The notes: generated from the sequence alone by a model not told the origin. 23,710 bases of DNA from an uncultured Oscillibacter sp. (GCA_900550685.1 URTS01000011.1:1-23710); one strand, 5' to 3'; positions 6,751 to 13,851 are shown, counted from the stretch's first letter. Numbers and translations: made by a program.

Positions 6751-6785
6751 ATGCCGTAGGCTTAAAGCCTACGGCATTTCTTTTT
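6751..6785 (+). terminator. Intrinsic terminator of the XRE gene
   Basis: ATGCCGTAGGC (6751-6761) pairs perfectly with GCCTACGGCAT (6767-6777) around a 5-nt loop, and TTTCTTTTT follows. It begins 2 nt after the XRE stop codon. Confidence 0.92.
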
Positions 6786-6801
6786 GCGGCGCTCTGAGCG
6801 C

Positions 6802-6830
6802 TTGACATTCTGCGCTTTTATGGGTTATTA
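6802..6830 (+). promoter_or_regulatory. Promoter of the IS30-type transposase
   Basis: TTGACA (6802-6807), a 17-bp spacer and TTATTA (6825-6830) lie about 30 nt before the transposase start. A perfect -35 is uncommon for a transposase gene, which is usually weakly expressed. A short palindrome GCGCTC/GAGCGC lies just upstream. Confidence 0.65.
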
Positions 6831-6859
6831 TCCCCCAAAAAAAGAAGGGAGCGCCCACA

Positions 6860-7936
6860 ATGAGCAGCGAAAAAGGACGGAGATTTTCCCATCTGCGGTG
6901 GAAGGACCGGCTGAAAATTGAAAGAATGTTGAAGGAAGGCCACAAGGTAAAGGAGATCGCGGCGGCGCTGCACGTGGACAGCACCACCATCTACCGGGAG
7001 ATCAAGCGCGGAAAGACGGTCCAGCGCACGACGGAGCTGATCGACCGGGAAATCTACTGCCCGGACGTGGCGGAGAACAAGTACCGGGCCAACCTCGCGG
7101 CCAAGGGTCCGGCGCTGAAACTTGGCAACGACTACAAGCTGGCGGCATACATCGAGCAGAAGATCGTGGAGGAACGGTATTCGCCGGAGGCGGTCCTGTT
7201 GAAGATCAAGGAGGAGCGGCTGACCTTCTCCGTGACGCTCTCCAAGTGGACGCTGTATTCCTACATCACCAAGGGCGTGTTCCTGGGCGTGACGAACAAG
7301 AGCCTGCCGCGCAAGGGGAAGAAGAAAAACAAGGGGTATCGGAAGGTCCGGGCCGCGCACCTTCCACAGGGCGACAGCATCGAAGACCGCCCGGAGGAGA
7401 TCGCGGAACGAGCGATGCCAGGAGACTGGGAGATGGACACCGTGGTATCCTGCAAGAGGGACGCGGCCCGGCTTCTGGTGCTGACGGAGCGGATGTTCCG
7501 CCAAGAGATCATCATAAAAATGCCGGACGGCACCACTCAGAGCGTCGTCCGGTCGCTGGACAGGCTGGAAAGGAAGCTGGGGTCGCGGATGTTCCGCCGG
7601 ATATTCCGCACGATCACCGTGGACAATGGCAGCGAGTTCGCAGACTGCGAGGGCATGGAGCGGTCATGCCTGACAAAGCGGGCGCGGACGCACATATACT
7701 ATTGCCATCCGTACAGCGCCTTCGAGCGCGGGAGCAACGAGAACGCGAACAGCCTTATCCGGCGGTGGCTCCCGAAGGGGACGAAGCTCTCCGAGGTATC
7801 ACAGGCGGAGATCAAGCAAATCCAAATCTGGATGAACAACTACCCAAGGATGGTTTTAGGCGGGCGCTGTGCGAACACGGCGCTGGCCGAGTGGATGGCG
7901 GCGGAGGGCGTGCTGCTCCCGTTCGTTCATATTTAA
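6860..7936 (+). CDS. IS30-family DDE transposase
   Basis: The 358-residue product has an N-terminal helix-turn-helix (about 10-50; RWKDRLKIERMLKEGHKVKEIAAALHVDSTTIYREIKRG) that is typical of IS30 enzymes. An RNase-H-fold DDE core follows: Asp193 in WEMDTV, Asp255 in TVDNGSEF and Glu294 in ERGSNENAN. The D-to-E spacing is a few residues longer than in IS30 itself. The gene is intact, with GAAGGGAG before the ATG. It lies at the prophage/host border, so it may be an inserted IS or the recombinase of the phage. IS30-family enzymes recognise terminal inverted repeats. Confidence 0.93.
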   Translation: MSSEKGRRFSHLRWKDRLKIERMLKEGHKVKEIAAALHVDSTTIYREIKRGKTVQRTTELIDREIYCPDVAENKYRANLAAKGPALKLGNDYKLAAYIEQKIVEERYSPEAVLLKIKEERLTFSVTLSKWTLYSYITKGVFLGVTNKSLPRKGKKKNKGYRKVRAAHLPQGDSIEDRPEEIAERAMPGDWEMDTVVSCKRDAARLLVLTERMFRQEIIIKMPDGTTQSVVRSLDRLERKLGSRMFRRIFRTITVDNGSEFADCEGMERSCLTKRARTHIYYCHPYSAFERGSNENANSLIRRWLPKGTKLSEVSQAEIKQIQIWMNNYPRMVLGGRCANTALAEWMAAEGVLLPFVHI

Positions 7937-7951
7937 GAGAAAAACGCACGC

Positions 7952-7983
7952 ATAACACACGAAAATAACACGGAAATAACACG
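7952..7983 (+). repeat. Three ATAACAC iterons downstream of the transposase
   Basis: ATAACAC occurs at 7952-7958, 7965-7971 and 7976-7982; the last two are within a longer shared AATAACACG. A related ATAACGC lies at 8049-8055. Spaced repeats beside a transposase gene and close to the border of the mobile region could be transposase or regulator binding sites. Confidence 0.5.
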
Positions 7984-7993
7984 ATAAAGCATA

Positions 7994-8026
7994 GGCTACC
8001 GGCGGGACTTTGGCGGGTGGCCTTTT
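7994..8026 (+). terminator. Probable terminator after the transposase
   Basis: GGCTACC (7994-8000) pairs with GGTGGCC (8016-8022), including one wobble, and CTTTTC follows the stem. The loop is 15 nt. The T-run is short, so the strength is uncertain. Confidence 0.5.
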
Positions 8027-8127
8027 CGTGCTGCCCAAAATGCACAAAATAACGCAGAATAGTTTGTTGAAAAAGCACGGCATTTTTTGCTTGACTTTTT
8101 CTCCTGCGGCGTATCAGGGCGTATCTC

Positions 8128-8156
8128 TTGCCATCCGCCACCGGGTGTGCTAAAAT
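8128..8156 (+). promoter_or_regulatory. Promoter of the dCMP deaminase-like gene
   Basis: TTGCCA (8128-8133), a 17-bp spacer and TAAAAT (8151-8156) form a vegetative promoter about 40 nt before the start codon. It marks the beginning of host-type DNA. Confidence 0.7.
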
Positions 8157-8196
8157 ATTTTATTCAAAATCGTAAAACAGCGCGGGAGGGCTGCCT

Positions 8197-8697
8197 ATGG
8201 AACGCATCAGCAAGGAAAATTACTATCTGGACATTGCCGAAACGGTGCTGGAACGGGCTACCTGCCTGCGGCGGATCTACGGCGCCATCATCGTGAAGAA
8301 TGACGAGATCATCTCCACGGGCTACAACGGCGCCCCACGGGGCCGGGCCAACTGCGTGGACATGGGCTACTGCTCCCGGGAGGCCATGAAGGTGCCCCGG
8401 GGAGAGCGGTACGAGCTGTGCCGCAGCGTCCACGCCGAGGCCAACGCCATCATTTCCGCCTCCCGGCGGGACATGGTGGGGGGCACCATCTACCTGGTGG
8501 GCCGCAACGCCGCCACCGGCGAGCTGCTCAATGACGCCACCTCCTGCCTCATGTGCCGCCGCATGGTCATCAACGCGGGATTGGAGCGGGTGGTGATCCG
8601 CCGGACGGAAACGGAGTTCGAGGTGGTGCCGGTGGAGACCTGGATCGCCGAGGACGACCTGATGACCCCGGAAAACGTGGTCATGGATCTCAAGTGA
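8197..8697 (+). CDS. dCMP deaminase-family protein (ComEB-like)
   Basis: A zinc-dependent cytidine/deoxycytidylate deaminase that would convert dCMP to dUMP to supply dTMP synthesis. The 166 residues carry the zinc and proton-shuttle motif His79-Ala-Glu81 (VHAEANAII) and the second zinc motif Cys117-x2-Cys120 in SCLMCRRMVINAG. The usual Pro before the first Cys is Ser here. STGYNGAPRG near residue 40 is the substrate-side loop seen in dCMP deaminases. GGAGGG precedes the ATG. It has its own promoter and is followed 25 nt later by the large fusion gene. The two may be co-transcribed, though no functional link is obvious. Which nucleotide is used, or whether it is a ComE-type late competence relative, cannot be fixed. 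Confidence 0.88.
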   Translation: MERISKENYYLDIAETVLERATCLRRIYGAIIVKNDEIISTGYNGAPRGRANCVDMGYCSREAMKVPRGERYELCRSVHAEANAIISASRRDMVGGTIYLVGRNAATGELLNDATSCLMCRRMVINAGLERVVIRRTETEFEVVPVETWIAEDDLMTPENVVMDLK

Positions 8698-8722
8698 AAA
8701 ACTGGGAAAGGAAGTTGCTTCG

Positions 8723-11029
8723 TTGAAAGCGGGACTTGTCACCTTTTATCATATTCACCATTACGGGGCCCTGTTTCAGGCGGCGGCCACGGAGCGGGCC
8801 GTGGAGCATTTCGGCTGGGACTGCGAGATCGTGGACTATTTTGTCAACCAGGATAACGCCCTGTTCAAGCGGCCCACCGGCCTGGGCTCCGCCGCTCACG
8901 ATGCCCACACCGCCCTGCACTACAAGGCCCTTTCGGAGCGGTATCGGCGGTTTGAGCGGTTCAGCCGGGATCATCTGCGCATTTCAGAGCATCGCTATGA
9001 AAGCTTTGACGAGCTGGCCGCCGCGGAACTGCCCTATGACCTGATCCTCTCCGGCAGCGACCAGATCTGGAATCCGAAAATTTTCCCGGACGGCCGGTTC
9101 GACCCGGTGTTCTTCGGCACCTTTTCTCAAAAGCGCCGCATTGCCTACGCCCCCTCCTTCGGCATCCCCGTGATCCCCGAGGGGATGCGGGCGGAGCTGA
9201 AGGGCTACCTGGACGGCTTTTCCCATGTCTCCGTCCGGGAGACCCAGGGCCGGGAGATCGTCCGGGACGTGTCCGGACGGGATGTGCCGGTGGTGCTGGA
9301 TCCCACGCTGCTGCTGACGGCGGAGCAGTGGGCCGCCATGGCCAACCATCCGGCGGACTATCCCACCGGGGGGTATATTCTCTGCTACTGCATCAGCCGT
9401 CCCGGGGCGCTGACGCCCTACATCGACCGGCTCAGCCGGGAGACGGGACTGCCGGTGGTGCAGCTGTGCGGCATCCGGCAGAAGGTCCACCCCAAGGCCC
9501 GGCAGATCCTGGACGCCGGTCCGGCGGAGTTTCTGGACCTGTTCCGGAACGCGGATTATGTGGTCACCAATTCCTTCCACGGCACGGTGTTTTCCGTCCA
9601 GTTCCACCGGCCCTTCTTCACCACGGTCTCTCCGGCGGAGCTGTCTGCCCCGGAGCGGTCCCGGACGGTGAGCATTTTGAGCCGCCTGGGCCTGGCCGAC
9701 CGGGTCATCGGCAAGGGAGACACGGCGGAGCTGCTGGCCCCCGTGGATTGGGAGGCCGCCGAGACGGCCCTGGCTGCCGCCCGGAAAAGCTCTCTGGACT
9801 ATTTGCAGGCGGCCCTGGAAAACCGGCCCTATGCGGCGCCGGAGGTCCAGCCGGAGCGGCAGACCACCGCGCCGAAGCTGGCGGAGCGGAGCCGCTGCAC
9901 CGGATGCACCGCCTGCGCAGCAGGCTGTTCCAAGGATGCCATCGCCATGGTCCGGGACCGGACCGGCTTTGATTTTCCCCAGATTGACATGGAAAAATGC
10001 GTCCGCTGCGGGCGCTGCACCCGTATCTGCCCCATTTTGCAGGACCGGGGCCCGGCGGCCCACCTGCCTGCCGCCTTTGCCGCCTGGAACCGGGACGACG
10101 CCATCCGGAAGGATTCCACCTCCGGCGGCGTTTTCACCGCCATTGCGGAATACGTGCTGGAAGGGGGCGGTGTGGTTTACGGCGCCGCCATGGACGGCCA
10201 CCAGCACCTGCGGCACATTGCCTGCTTCCGGAAGGAGGACCTGTGGCGGCTGCGGGGGGCCAAGTACGTCCAGAGCGATCTGGACGGCATCTTCCGGGAG
10301 ATCCGGGAGGTTGTAAAGACCCGGCCGGTGCTGTTTTCCGGCACCCCCTGCCAGGTGGACGGGCTGTACCGCTTTTTGGGCAGCCGCCCGGAGAACCTGA
10401 CCACCTGCGACCTGGTGTGCCACGGCGTGCCCTCCCCCGGCGTGTGGGAGGACGTGGCCCGGGCCATTGAGAAGAAAAAGAACAAGCGGTTGGAGGCTGT
10501 GCGGTTCCGCAACAAGGTGGAGGGCTGGAAAAACAGCCACTTCACCACGGTGTATGAGGACGGTACCGTGGACTCCGCCCCCCTGTTCGCCACCGGCTTC
10601 GGCCGGGCCTTTGGCCGGGCCCTGTTCCTGCGGCAGAGCTGCCACCGCTGCCAGTACACGAACCTGAACCGCCCCGGCGATTTTACCCTGGGGGACCTCT
10701 GGGGCCTGAAGCCGGACGAATTCCCCGAGCAGCAGCACGCAGGCGTCAGCCTTCTGCTGGTGAACACCCCCCACGGCAGCTATCTCTTCGACCAACTGGA
10801 CCTGGAGTGCCAGCCCTTCCCGGTGGAGCGGGCCGTGGCGGGCAATCCCCGCCTGGCGGGGCCCATCGGCCCGGCGGCGGACCGGGTGGCCTTCTTTGCC
10901 AGCTATGCGGTAGAGCCCTTTGACGAGGTGCGCAAACACTTTTTCAAACTCCCCAGCCTGCCGGTGCGGGCGGCGGGCAAGCTCCTATCGCCTGAGGTCA
11001 AGGCTAAGATCAAAGCCAAGCTGAAATGA
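8723..11029 (+). CDS. Polysaccharide pyruvyl transferase / ferredoxin / FrhB-like fusion protein
   Basis: The 768-residue protein joins three parts. Residues about 5-300 resemble polysaccharide pyruvyl transferases (GLVTFYHIHHYGALFQA, LILSGSDQIWNP, ADYVVTNSFHGTVFSVQF), which add pyruvyl ketals to surface sugars. Residues about 388-440 hold a 2[4Fe-4S] ferredoxin unit (CTGCTACAAGC and CVRCGRCTRICP). The rest matches the coenzyme F420 hydrogenase/dehydrogenase beta-subunit fold (TSGGVFTAIAEYVL, FSGTPCQVDGLYRFLG, CHRCQYTNLNRPGDFTLGDLWG), which holds flavin and Fe-S in relatives. The TTG start at 8723 has AAAGGAAG 8 nt upstream. Such fusions occur in gut anaerobes near capsule or exopolysaccharide genes; here no glycosyltransferase neighbour is seen. 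The substrate and electron donor are unknown. Confidence 0.85.
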   Translation: MKAGLVTFYHIHHYGALFQAAATERAVEHFGWDCEIVDYFVNQDNALFKRPTGLGSAAHDAHTALHYKALSERYRRFERFSRDHLRISEHRYESFDELAAAELPYDLILSGSDQIWNPKIFPDGRFDPVFFGTFSQKRRIAYAPSFGIPVIPEGMRAELKGYLDGFSHVSVRETQGREIVRDVSGRDVPVVLDPTLLLTAEQWAAMANHPADYPTGGYILCYCISRPGALTPYIDRLSRETGLPVVQLCGIRQKVHPKARQILDAGPAEFLDLFRNADYVVTNSFHGTVFSVQFHRPFFTTVSPAELSAPERSRTVSILSRLGLADRVIGKGDTAELLAPVDWEAAETALAAARKSSLDYLQAALENRPYAAPEVQPERQTTAPKLAERSRCTGCTACAAGCSKDAIAMVRDRTGFDFPQIDMEKCVRCGRCTRICPILQDRGPAAHLPAAFAAWNRDDAIRKDSTSGGVFTAIAEYVLEGGGVVYGAAMDGHQHLRHIACFRKEDLWRLRGAKYVQSDLDGIFREIREVVKTRPVLFSGTPCQVDGLYRFLGSRPENLTTCDLVCHGVPSPGVWEDVARAIEKKKNKRLEAVRFRNKVEGWKNSHFTTVYEDGTVDSAPLFATGFGRAFGRALFLRQSCHRCQYTNLNRPGDFTLGDLWGLKPDEFPEQQHAGVSLLLVNTPHGSYLFDQLDLECQPFPVERAVAGNPRLAGPIGPAADRVAFFASYAVEPFDEVRKHFFKLPSLPVRAAGKLLSPEVKAKIKAKLK

Positions 11030-11038
11030 AAAAAGGAA

Positions 11039-11252
11039 ATCCCCCGGCGCACTGCGCCGGGGGCGTGAGACTGTCGATAAAGCGGTAGACTTCTGTAACG
11101 GTAAGGAAGCGTGTGCGCGGGAAACCCAAGAAGGGTGTCCTGCGCCATTGAAATCAACAGTTTTCAGAACTTTGAAAAAGTTCCGAAAACTTGTTCAGAG
11201 GGGCAAAAAGACTTTTTTGACACGCTGATCCCCCGGCGCACTGCGCCGGGGG
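11039..11252. repeat. Terminator hairpin duplicated around a 164-bp insert
   Basis: A 25-nt sequence, AT plus a perfect hairpin with arms CCCCCGGCGC and GCGCCGGGGG, occurs identically at 11039-11063 and 11228-11252. The left copy has the A-rich flank (AAAAAAGGAA) and the right copy has the T-rich flank (ATTCCTTTTT). Together they would make one bidirectional terminator for the two converging genes. The 164 bp between them (11064-11227) have weakly related inverted ends (TGAGACTGTCGATAAAG and CTTTTTTGACACGCTGA, about 12 of 17) and an internal hairpin GAACTT/AAGTTC. No open frame is convincing. Confidence 0.7.
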
Positions 11253-11260
11253 ATTCCTTT

Positions 11261-12070
11261 TTATGTCTGCCGTTCCACGGGGATACAGATCTCTGTGATG
11301 AATTTATCCCGATCATGGGTGAAGCCCTGGTCGATCACGGCAATCTCACGGGAGAACCCGGCGACTGCCAGGCTGTGCTCCGCCATATAGGCGGACGGCC
11401 GCCAGTACTGGTCCTGGTGGCCCCGGAAACGGACCCGAACGCAGAGGGCCTCCGGGCAGTTCATCAGGGCGCCGTCAAAGTGATCGTCATCGTCCGGCAG
11501 GAGAAAGGTGCCGTCATACTGGGTGTAGCGGCGGTCTTTCAGGTGGGCGGCGGAGATGCTGAAGCCCACCTTGCCCAGAAATACCACCGCCTCCGCCTGC
11601 ATGGCGGCAAAGCGGCTGGTGGACAGCTCCAGGTCGCTGTAATTTTCAGCGGAGAGGGAGGCATCCATCCAGAACAGGCGGCAGGCCGGGGCCGTGATCA
11701 GCTGGATCTCCCCCAGGAGAGCGGTCTGGACCTCACGGAGCTGGCGGAGCCGGGCGTCGATCTTGTGCTCAATGCGGGCCAGCTCCCGCTGCTTTTCCGC
11801 CACGGCGGCCTTCTGGGCTTGGAGCTTTTCCTCGATCTTATCCACGTCCCGATTCCGGAGAAAGTCGGCGATCTCCGGCAGGGGCATGTCCAGGGTCCGG
11901 AGATAGCGGATGGTGTTGAAGGCTTCAAACTGCCGGACGCTGTGATAGCGGTAGCCGGTGTCCGGATCGATGCGCTCCGGCGTTACCAGCCCCAGGGTCT
12001 CGTAGTGGCGGATGCTGCTGACGCTGAGGTGAAACAGCCGGGCCATTTCACCGATCTGAAAGAGCTCCAT
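11261..12070 (-). CDS. MerR-family transcription regulator with effector-binding domain
   Basis: The 269-residue protein has an N-terminal winged-helix MerR domain (about 1-70; FQIGEMARLFHLSVSSIRHYETLGLVTPERIDPDTGYRYHSV). A coiled-coil linker follows (about 80-115; NRDVDKIEEKLQAQKAAVAEKQREL), then a C-terminal region resembling the GyrI/BmrR ligand-binding fold. Such regulators bind drugs and switch on efflux pumps by untwisting a promoter with a long spacer. The ATG at 12070 is chosen because AGGAGG lies just upstream and the MerR fold starts there. An in-frame ATG at 12100 lies inside the preceding gene. The gene overlaps the end of the broken MATE gene by 23 nt and shares its promoter, so autoregulation is likely. 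Confidence 0.9.
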   Translation of the reverse strand: MELFQIGEMARLFHLSVSSIRHYETLGLVTPERIDPDTGYRYHSVRQFEAFNTIRYLRTLDMPLPEIADFLRNRDVDKIEEKLQAQKAAVAEKQRELARIEHKIDARLRQLREVQTALLGEIQLITAPACRLFWMDASLSAENYSDLELSTSRFAAMQAEAVVFLGKVGFSISAAHLKDRRYTQYDGTFLLPDDDDHFDGALMNCPEALCVRVRFRGHQDQYWRPSAYMAEHSLAVAGFSREIAVIDQGFTHDRDKFITEICIPVERQT

Positions 12071-13072
12071 GGCCCCTCCTTTCCCCATGCAGCAGGGCAC
12101 CGTAGGCGATCAGGCAGACCAGAATGGAGAACAGGGAGCCGGTAGCGTTGGCCAGACCCATGGGCAGCAGAGTCGCCGGGAAGAAGCGGGAGGCCAGGTA
12201 GGCGCCGGGAATGCGGACCAGGAGAATGGACAGGGTGTTGTGGAGGAAGGACAGCCCCGACCGGCCGATGGCGCAGAAGTAGCCGCTGAAGCTGAACTGG
12301 ACCCCGGCAAAGAAGCAGTCCCAGATGTAGCCCAGGAGGTATTGCCCGCCGGAGTGTATCACGGTATCATCCGGCGTAAACAGCCCCACCATGGGCTCCG
12401 CCAGAAACTCCACCAGAATGACGATCAGGCTGGTGAAGCCCAGGGTGATGGCAATGGCGCAGCCCAGGGTGGCCTTGGCCCGCTCCGGCTTTCCGGCGCC
12501 GATGGGGCCCAGATGCATGGGTCCCATGAAGAGAAGGTCCAGACCGATGTTGACAACGCAGGCCACAGCGATGAAGTACATGGGACTTTTGCTGTCCCAC
12601 AGTCCCCGGAAGATGGAGCTGAGGATGTTGTAGGCCGTAATGAAAGGGATGCCGATGAAGCAGACCGTGAGATAGGCCACGGTGCCCTCCACCGCCTCCG
12701 CCGGGGTGGACAGAAGGGCTACGATGGGCCGCCGCAGGCACAGCAAAGCGGCGGCCAGCACCAGGGAAAGGCCTAGAAACAGGGTAACGGTGTTGCCGGT
12801 GCAGGCGGAGGCCCGCTTCCGGTCACCGCTGCCCACCGCCTGGCCGATGCTGATAGTGGTGCCCATGGCCAGGCCCACGATCATCACCGACAGCATGTGC
12901 ATCACCTGGGACCCTACGGCCACGGCGGTGGTGCTGGCCTTGCCCTCAAACTAGCCGATGATGAACAGGTCGGCCATGCCGTACAGGGTTTGCAGGAAAT
13001 AGGAGAGGAGGTAGGGCAGGGAAAAGGCCAGTACATTGCGGGTGATGCTGCCGGTGGTGAGATTTCGTTCCA
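12048..13072 (-). pseudogene. MATE-family efflux transporter, broken by an amber codon and an internal deletion
   Basis: From the ATG at 13072 the frame reads MERNLTTGSITRNVLAFSLP to YGMADLFIIG, then a TAG (at 12953-12951), then FEGKASTTAVAVGSQVMHML in the same frame. The corresponding MATE position is commonly Gln, so CAG to TAG fits. The rest runs in frame to 12048, but the total is only about 340 residues against about 450 in the family. The sequence jumps from the end of the first half (VNIGLDLLFMGPMHLGP) straight into IGAGKPERAK, normally found well into the second half. About 110 residues are missing at roughly 12500. Both lesions should abolish transport. The 5' region keeps an AGAGG site and a MerR-type promoter. 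Confidence 0.88.
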
Positions 13073-13123
13073 TGTGTCAGGACCTCTTGCGTTCAGATTC
13101 GCCGGTTTTCCGGTCAGGGTCAC

Positions 13124-13154
13124 AGTATAAACTCTACAACGGTTATAGAGTCAA
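13124..13154 (-). promoter_or_regulatory. MerR-type promoter with 19-bp spacer and palindromic operator
   Basis: On the minus strand, TTGACT (13154-13149) and TATACT (13129-13124) are separated by 19 bp. This over-long spacer is the hallmark of MerR-activated promoters. A near-perfect 21-bp palindrome fills it: ACTCTA (13131-13136) and TAGAGT (13146-13151), with inner AAC/GTT also pairing and only one mismatched pair. The MerR gene at the end of this transcript is the obvious binder. Confidence 0.85.
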
Positions 13155-13156
13155 GC

Positions 13157-13191
13157 AAAAAATCACCGTGCGGACAGATCTGCCCGCACGG
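13157..13191 (-). terminator. Intrinsic terminator of queT
   Basis: Read on the minus strand, a stem of CCGTGCGG and CCGCACGG (13191-13184 with 13173-13166) is followed by GATTTTTT. It lies just after the queT stop and ends a few bases before the MerR-type -35. Confidence 0.85.
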
Positions 13192-13201
13192 CGGCTGCGA
13201 T

Positions 13202-13714
13202 TTATGCGCGGAGGGACAGGCGGCCCCGCAGGGCAGGGATCTGGGGCAGAATGGCCAGCAGCAGAAGACCCAGCACATAGCAGGCGATGGCTTCGCCCAG
13301 GCCCACGGTGAAGGCGTTCCAGGCGAACAGAGCCGGGAATTGGGCGGTGAAGCCGCACTCGTACCAGGCGATCATGGCGCCGATGATGACGGCGTTGCAG
13401 AGGACCGGCGGCAGGGGGGCCAGCCACTTGTTGGGCATTTTGGCGGTCCAGAGGGCGGCCAGCAGGGTGGCCATGGAGCCGAAGATGATGTCCAGAGGAC
13501 CGACAGTGCTCATCAGGTTGGTGACAAGGCAGCCGACAAACAGGCCGGGAACTGCTTCCGGCAGGAAGAACGGCAGCACCGTCAATGCTTCGGAGAACCG
13601 GCACTGGATCGGGCCGTAGGTCAGGCCAAAGACCGAGGACATCAGGGACATCACCGTGTACAGCGCGGCGATGATGGCAGCAGTTACCAGCTGCCGGGTA
13701 GACCATTTGGACAT
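13202..13714 (-). CDS. queT: QueT-family transporter (queuosine-precursor ECF substrate-binding component)
   Basis: The 170-residue, very hydrophobic protein has five to six membrane segments. It matches the QueT family by its start (STRQLVTAAIIAALYTVMSLM), the IQCRFSEALTVLPFFLPEAVPGLFVGCLVTNLMS block and GPLDIIFGSMATLLAA. QueT is the membrane S-component that, with shared ECF energising subunits encoded elsewhere, imports preQ1 or related queuosine precursors. GGAGG sits 8 nt before the ATG. The gene stands alone, with its own promoter, a structured leader of about 100 nt and a terminator. That fits riboswitch control, common for this family. Confidence 0.9.
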   Translation of the reverse strand: MSKWSTRQLVTAAIIAALYTVMSLMSSVFGLTYGPIQCRFSEALTVLPFFLPEAVPGLFVGCLVTNLMSTVGPLDIIFGSMATLLAALWTAKMPNKWLAPLPPVLCNAVIIGAMIAWYECGFTAQFPALFAWNAFTVGLGEAIACYVLGLLLLAILPQIPALRGRLSLRA

Positions 13715-13816
13715 AAAAAAACCTCCATTTTTTTGTTTAGAGAACGGAACCTCTATCCTGAGGTCCGAACGAACGCCCGGTCAAAGGCGCTTGGACAGGG
13801 AGATGGCACCTGTCGA
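13715..13816 (-). promoter_or_regulatory. Structured 5' leader of queT; possible reduced preQ1-I-like riboswitch
   Basis: Just before the start the leader reads AGAGGTTC, a short loop, CTCT and then an A-rich run into TGGAGG. This recalls the preQ1-I core (AGAGGUUC, stem closure, A-rich tail, Shine-Dalgarno), but the loop is several bases shorter than usual. A competing hairpin (GGACCTC with GAGGTTCC) uses the same bases, and a GACAGG/CCTGTC stem lies upstream. The switch call is tentative. Confidence 0.35.
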
Positions 13817-13822
13817 AATGGA

Positions 13823-13851
13823 AGTATAGCATAAGAAACGCAAAAAAGCAA
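13823..13851 (-). promoter_or_regulatory. Promoter of queT, embedded in the upstream terminator
   Basis: On the minus strand, TTGCTT (13851-13846), a 17-bp spacer and TATACT (13828-13823). The -35 overlaps the 3' arm and T-run of the anti-sigma terminator. Confidence 0.75.

Larger units (their letters stand above)
1..8060. mobile_element. Right-hand part of a DGR-carrying prophage (left end outside window)
   Basis: The genes from the left edge to the IS30-type transposase read as one phage module: DGR cassette, small tail-end proteins, XkdX-like and XhlA-like proteins, endolysin, holin-like protein, a regulator pair and a transposase. Host-type genes begin with the dCMP deaminase promoter at 8128, so the right boundary lies between about 7940 and 8128. 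The value 8060 is a guess, based on an imperfect inverted repeat. No capsid, portal or terminase gene and no tyrosine or serine integrase is present here; they may lie to the left. Whether the phage is active cannot be told. Confidence 0.75.
6807..8060 (+). mobile_element. Possible IS30-family insertion unit (ends uncertain)
   Basis: An imperfect inverted repeat brackets the transposase. ATTCTGCG at 6807-6814 faces CGCAGAAT at 8053-8060, and about 14 of the outer 18 positions match. The resulting unit of 1254 bp is close to the usual size of IS30-family elements. Against it, no short target duplication is evident at the borders and 120 nt of non-coding DNA follow the gene, more than usual. 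The transposase could instead belong to the phage itself. Confidence 0.35.

Noticed and set aside
8984..10939. Long minus-strand open frame (651 codons) opposite the fusion gene
   Set aside because: Antisense shadow of a GC-rich gene: composition rich in Gly, Ala, Gln, Val and His, no domain, no start signal. The plus strand has clear motifs.
12951..12953. Amber codon in the MATE gene as a recoded (readthrough or pyrrolysine) site
   Set aside because: The same gene also lacks about 110 internal residues and no pyrrolysine machinery is seen, so decay is the simpler reading.
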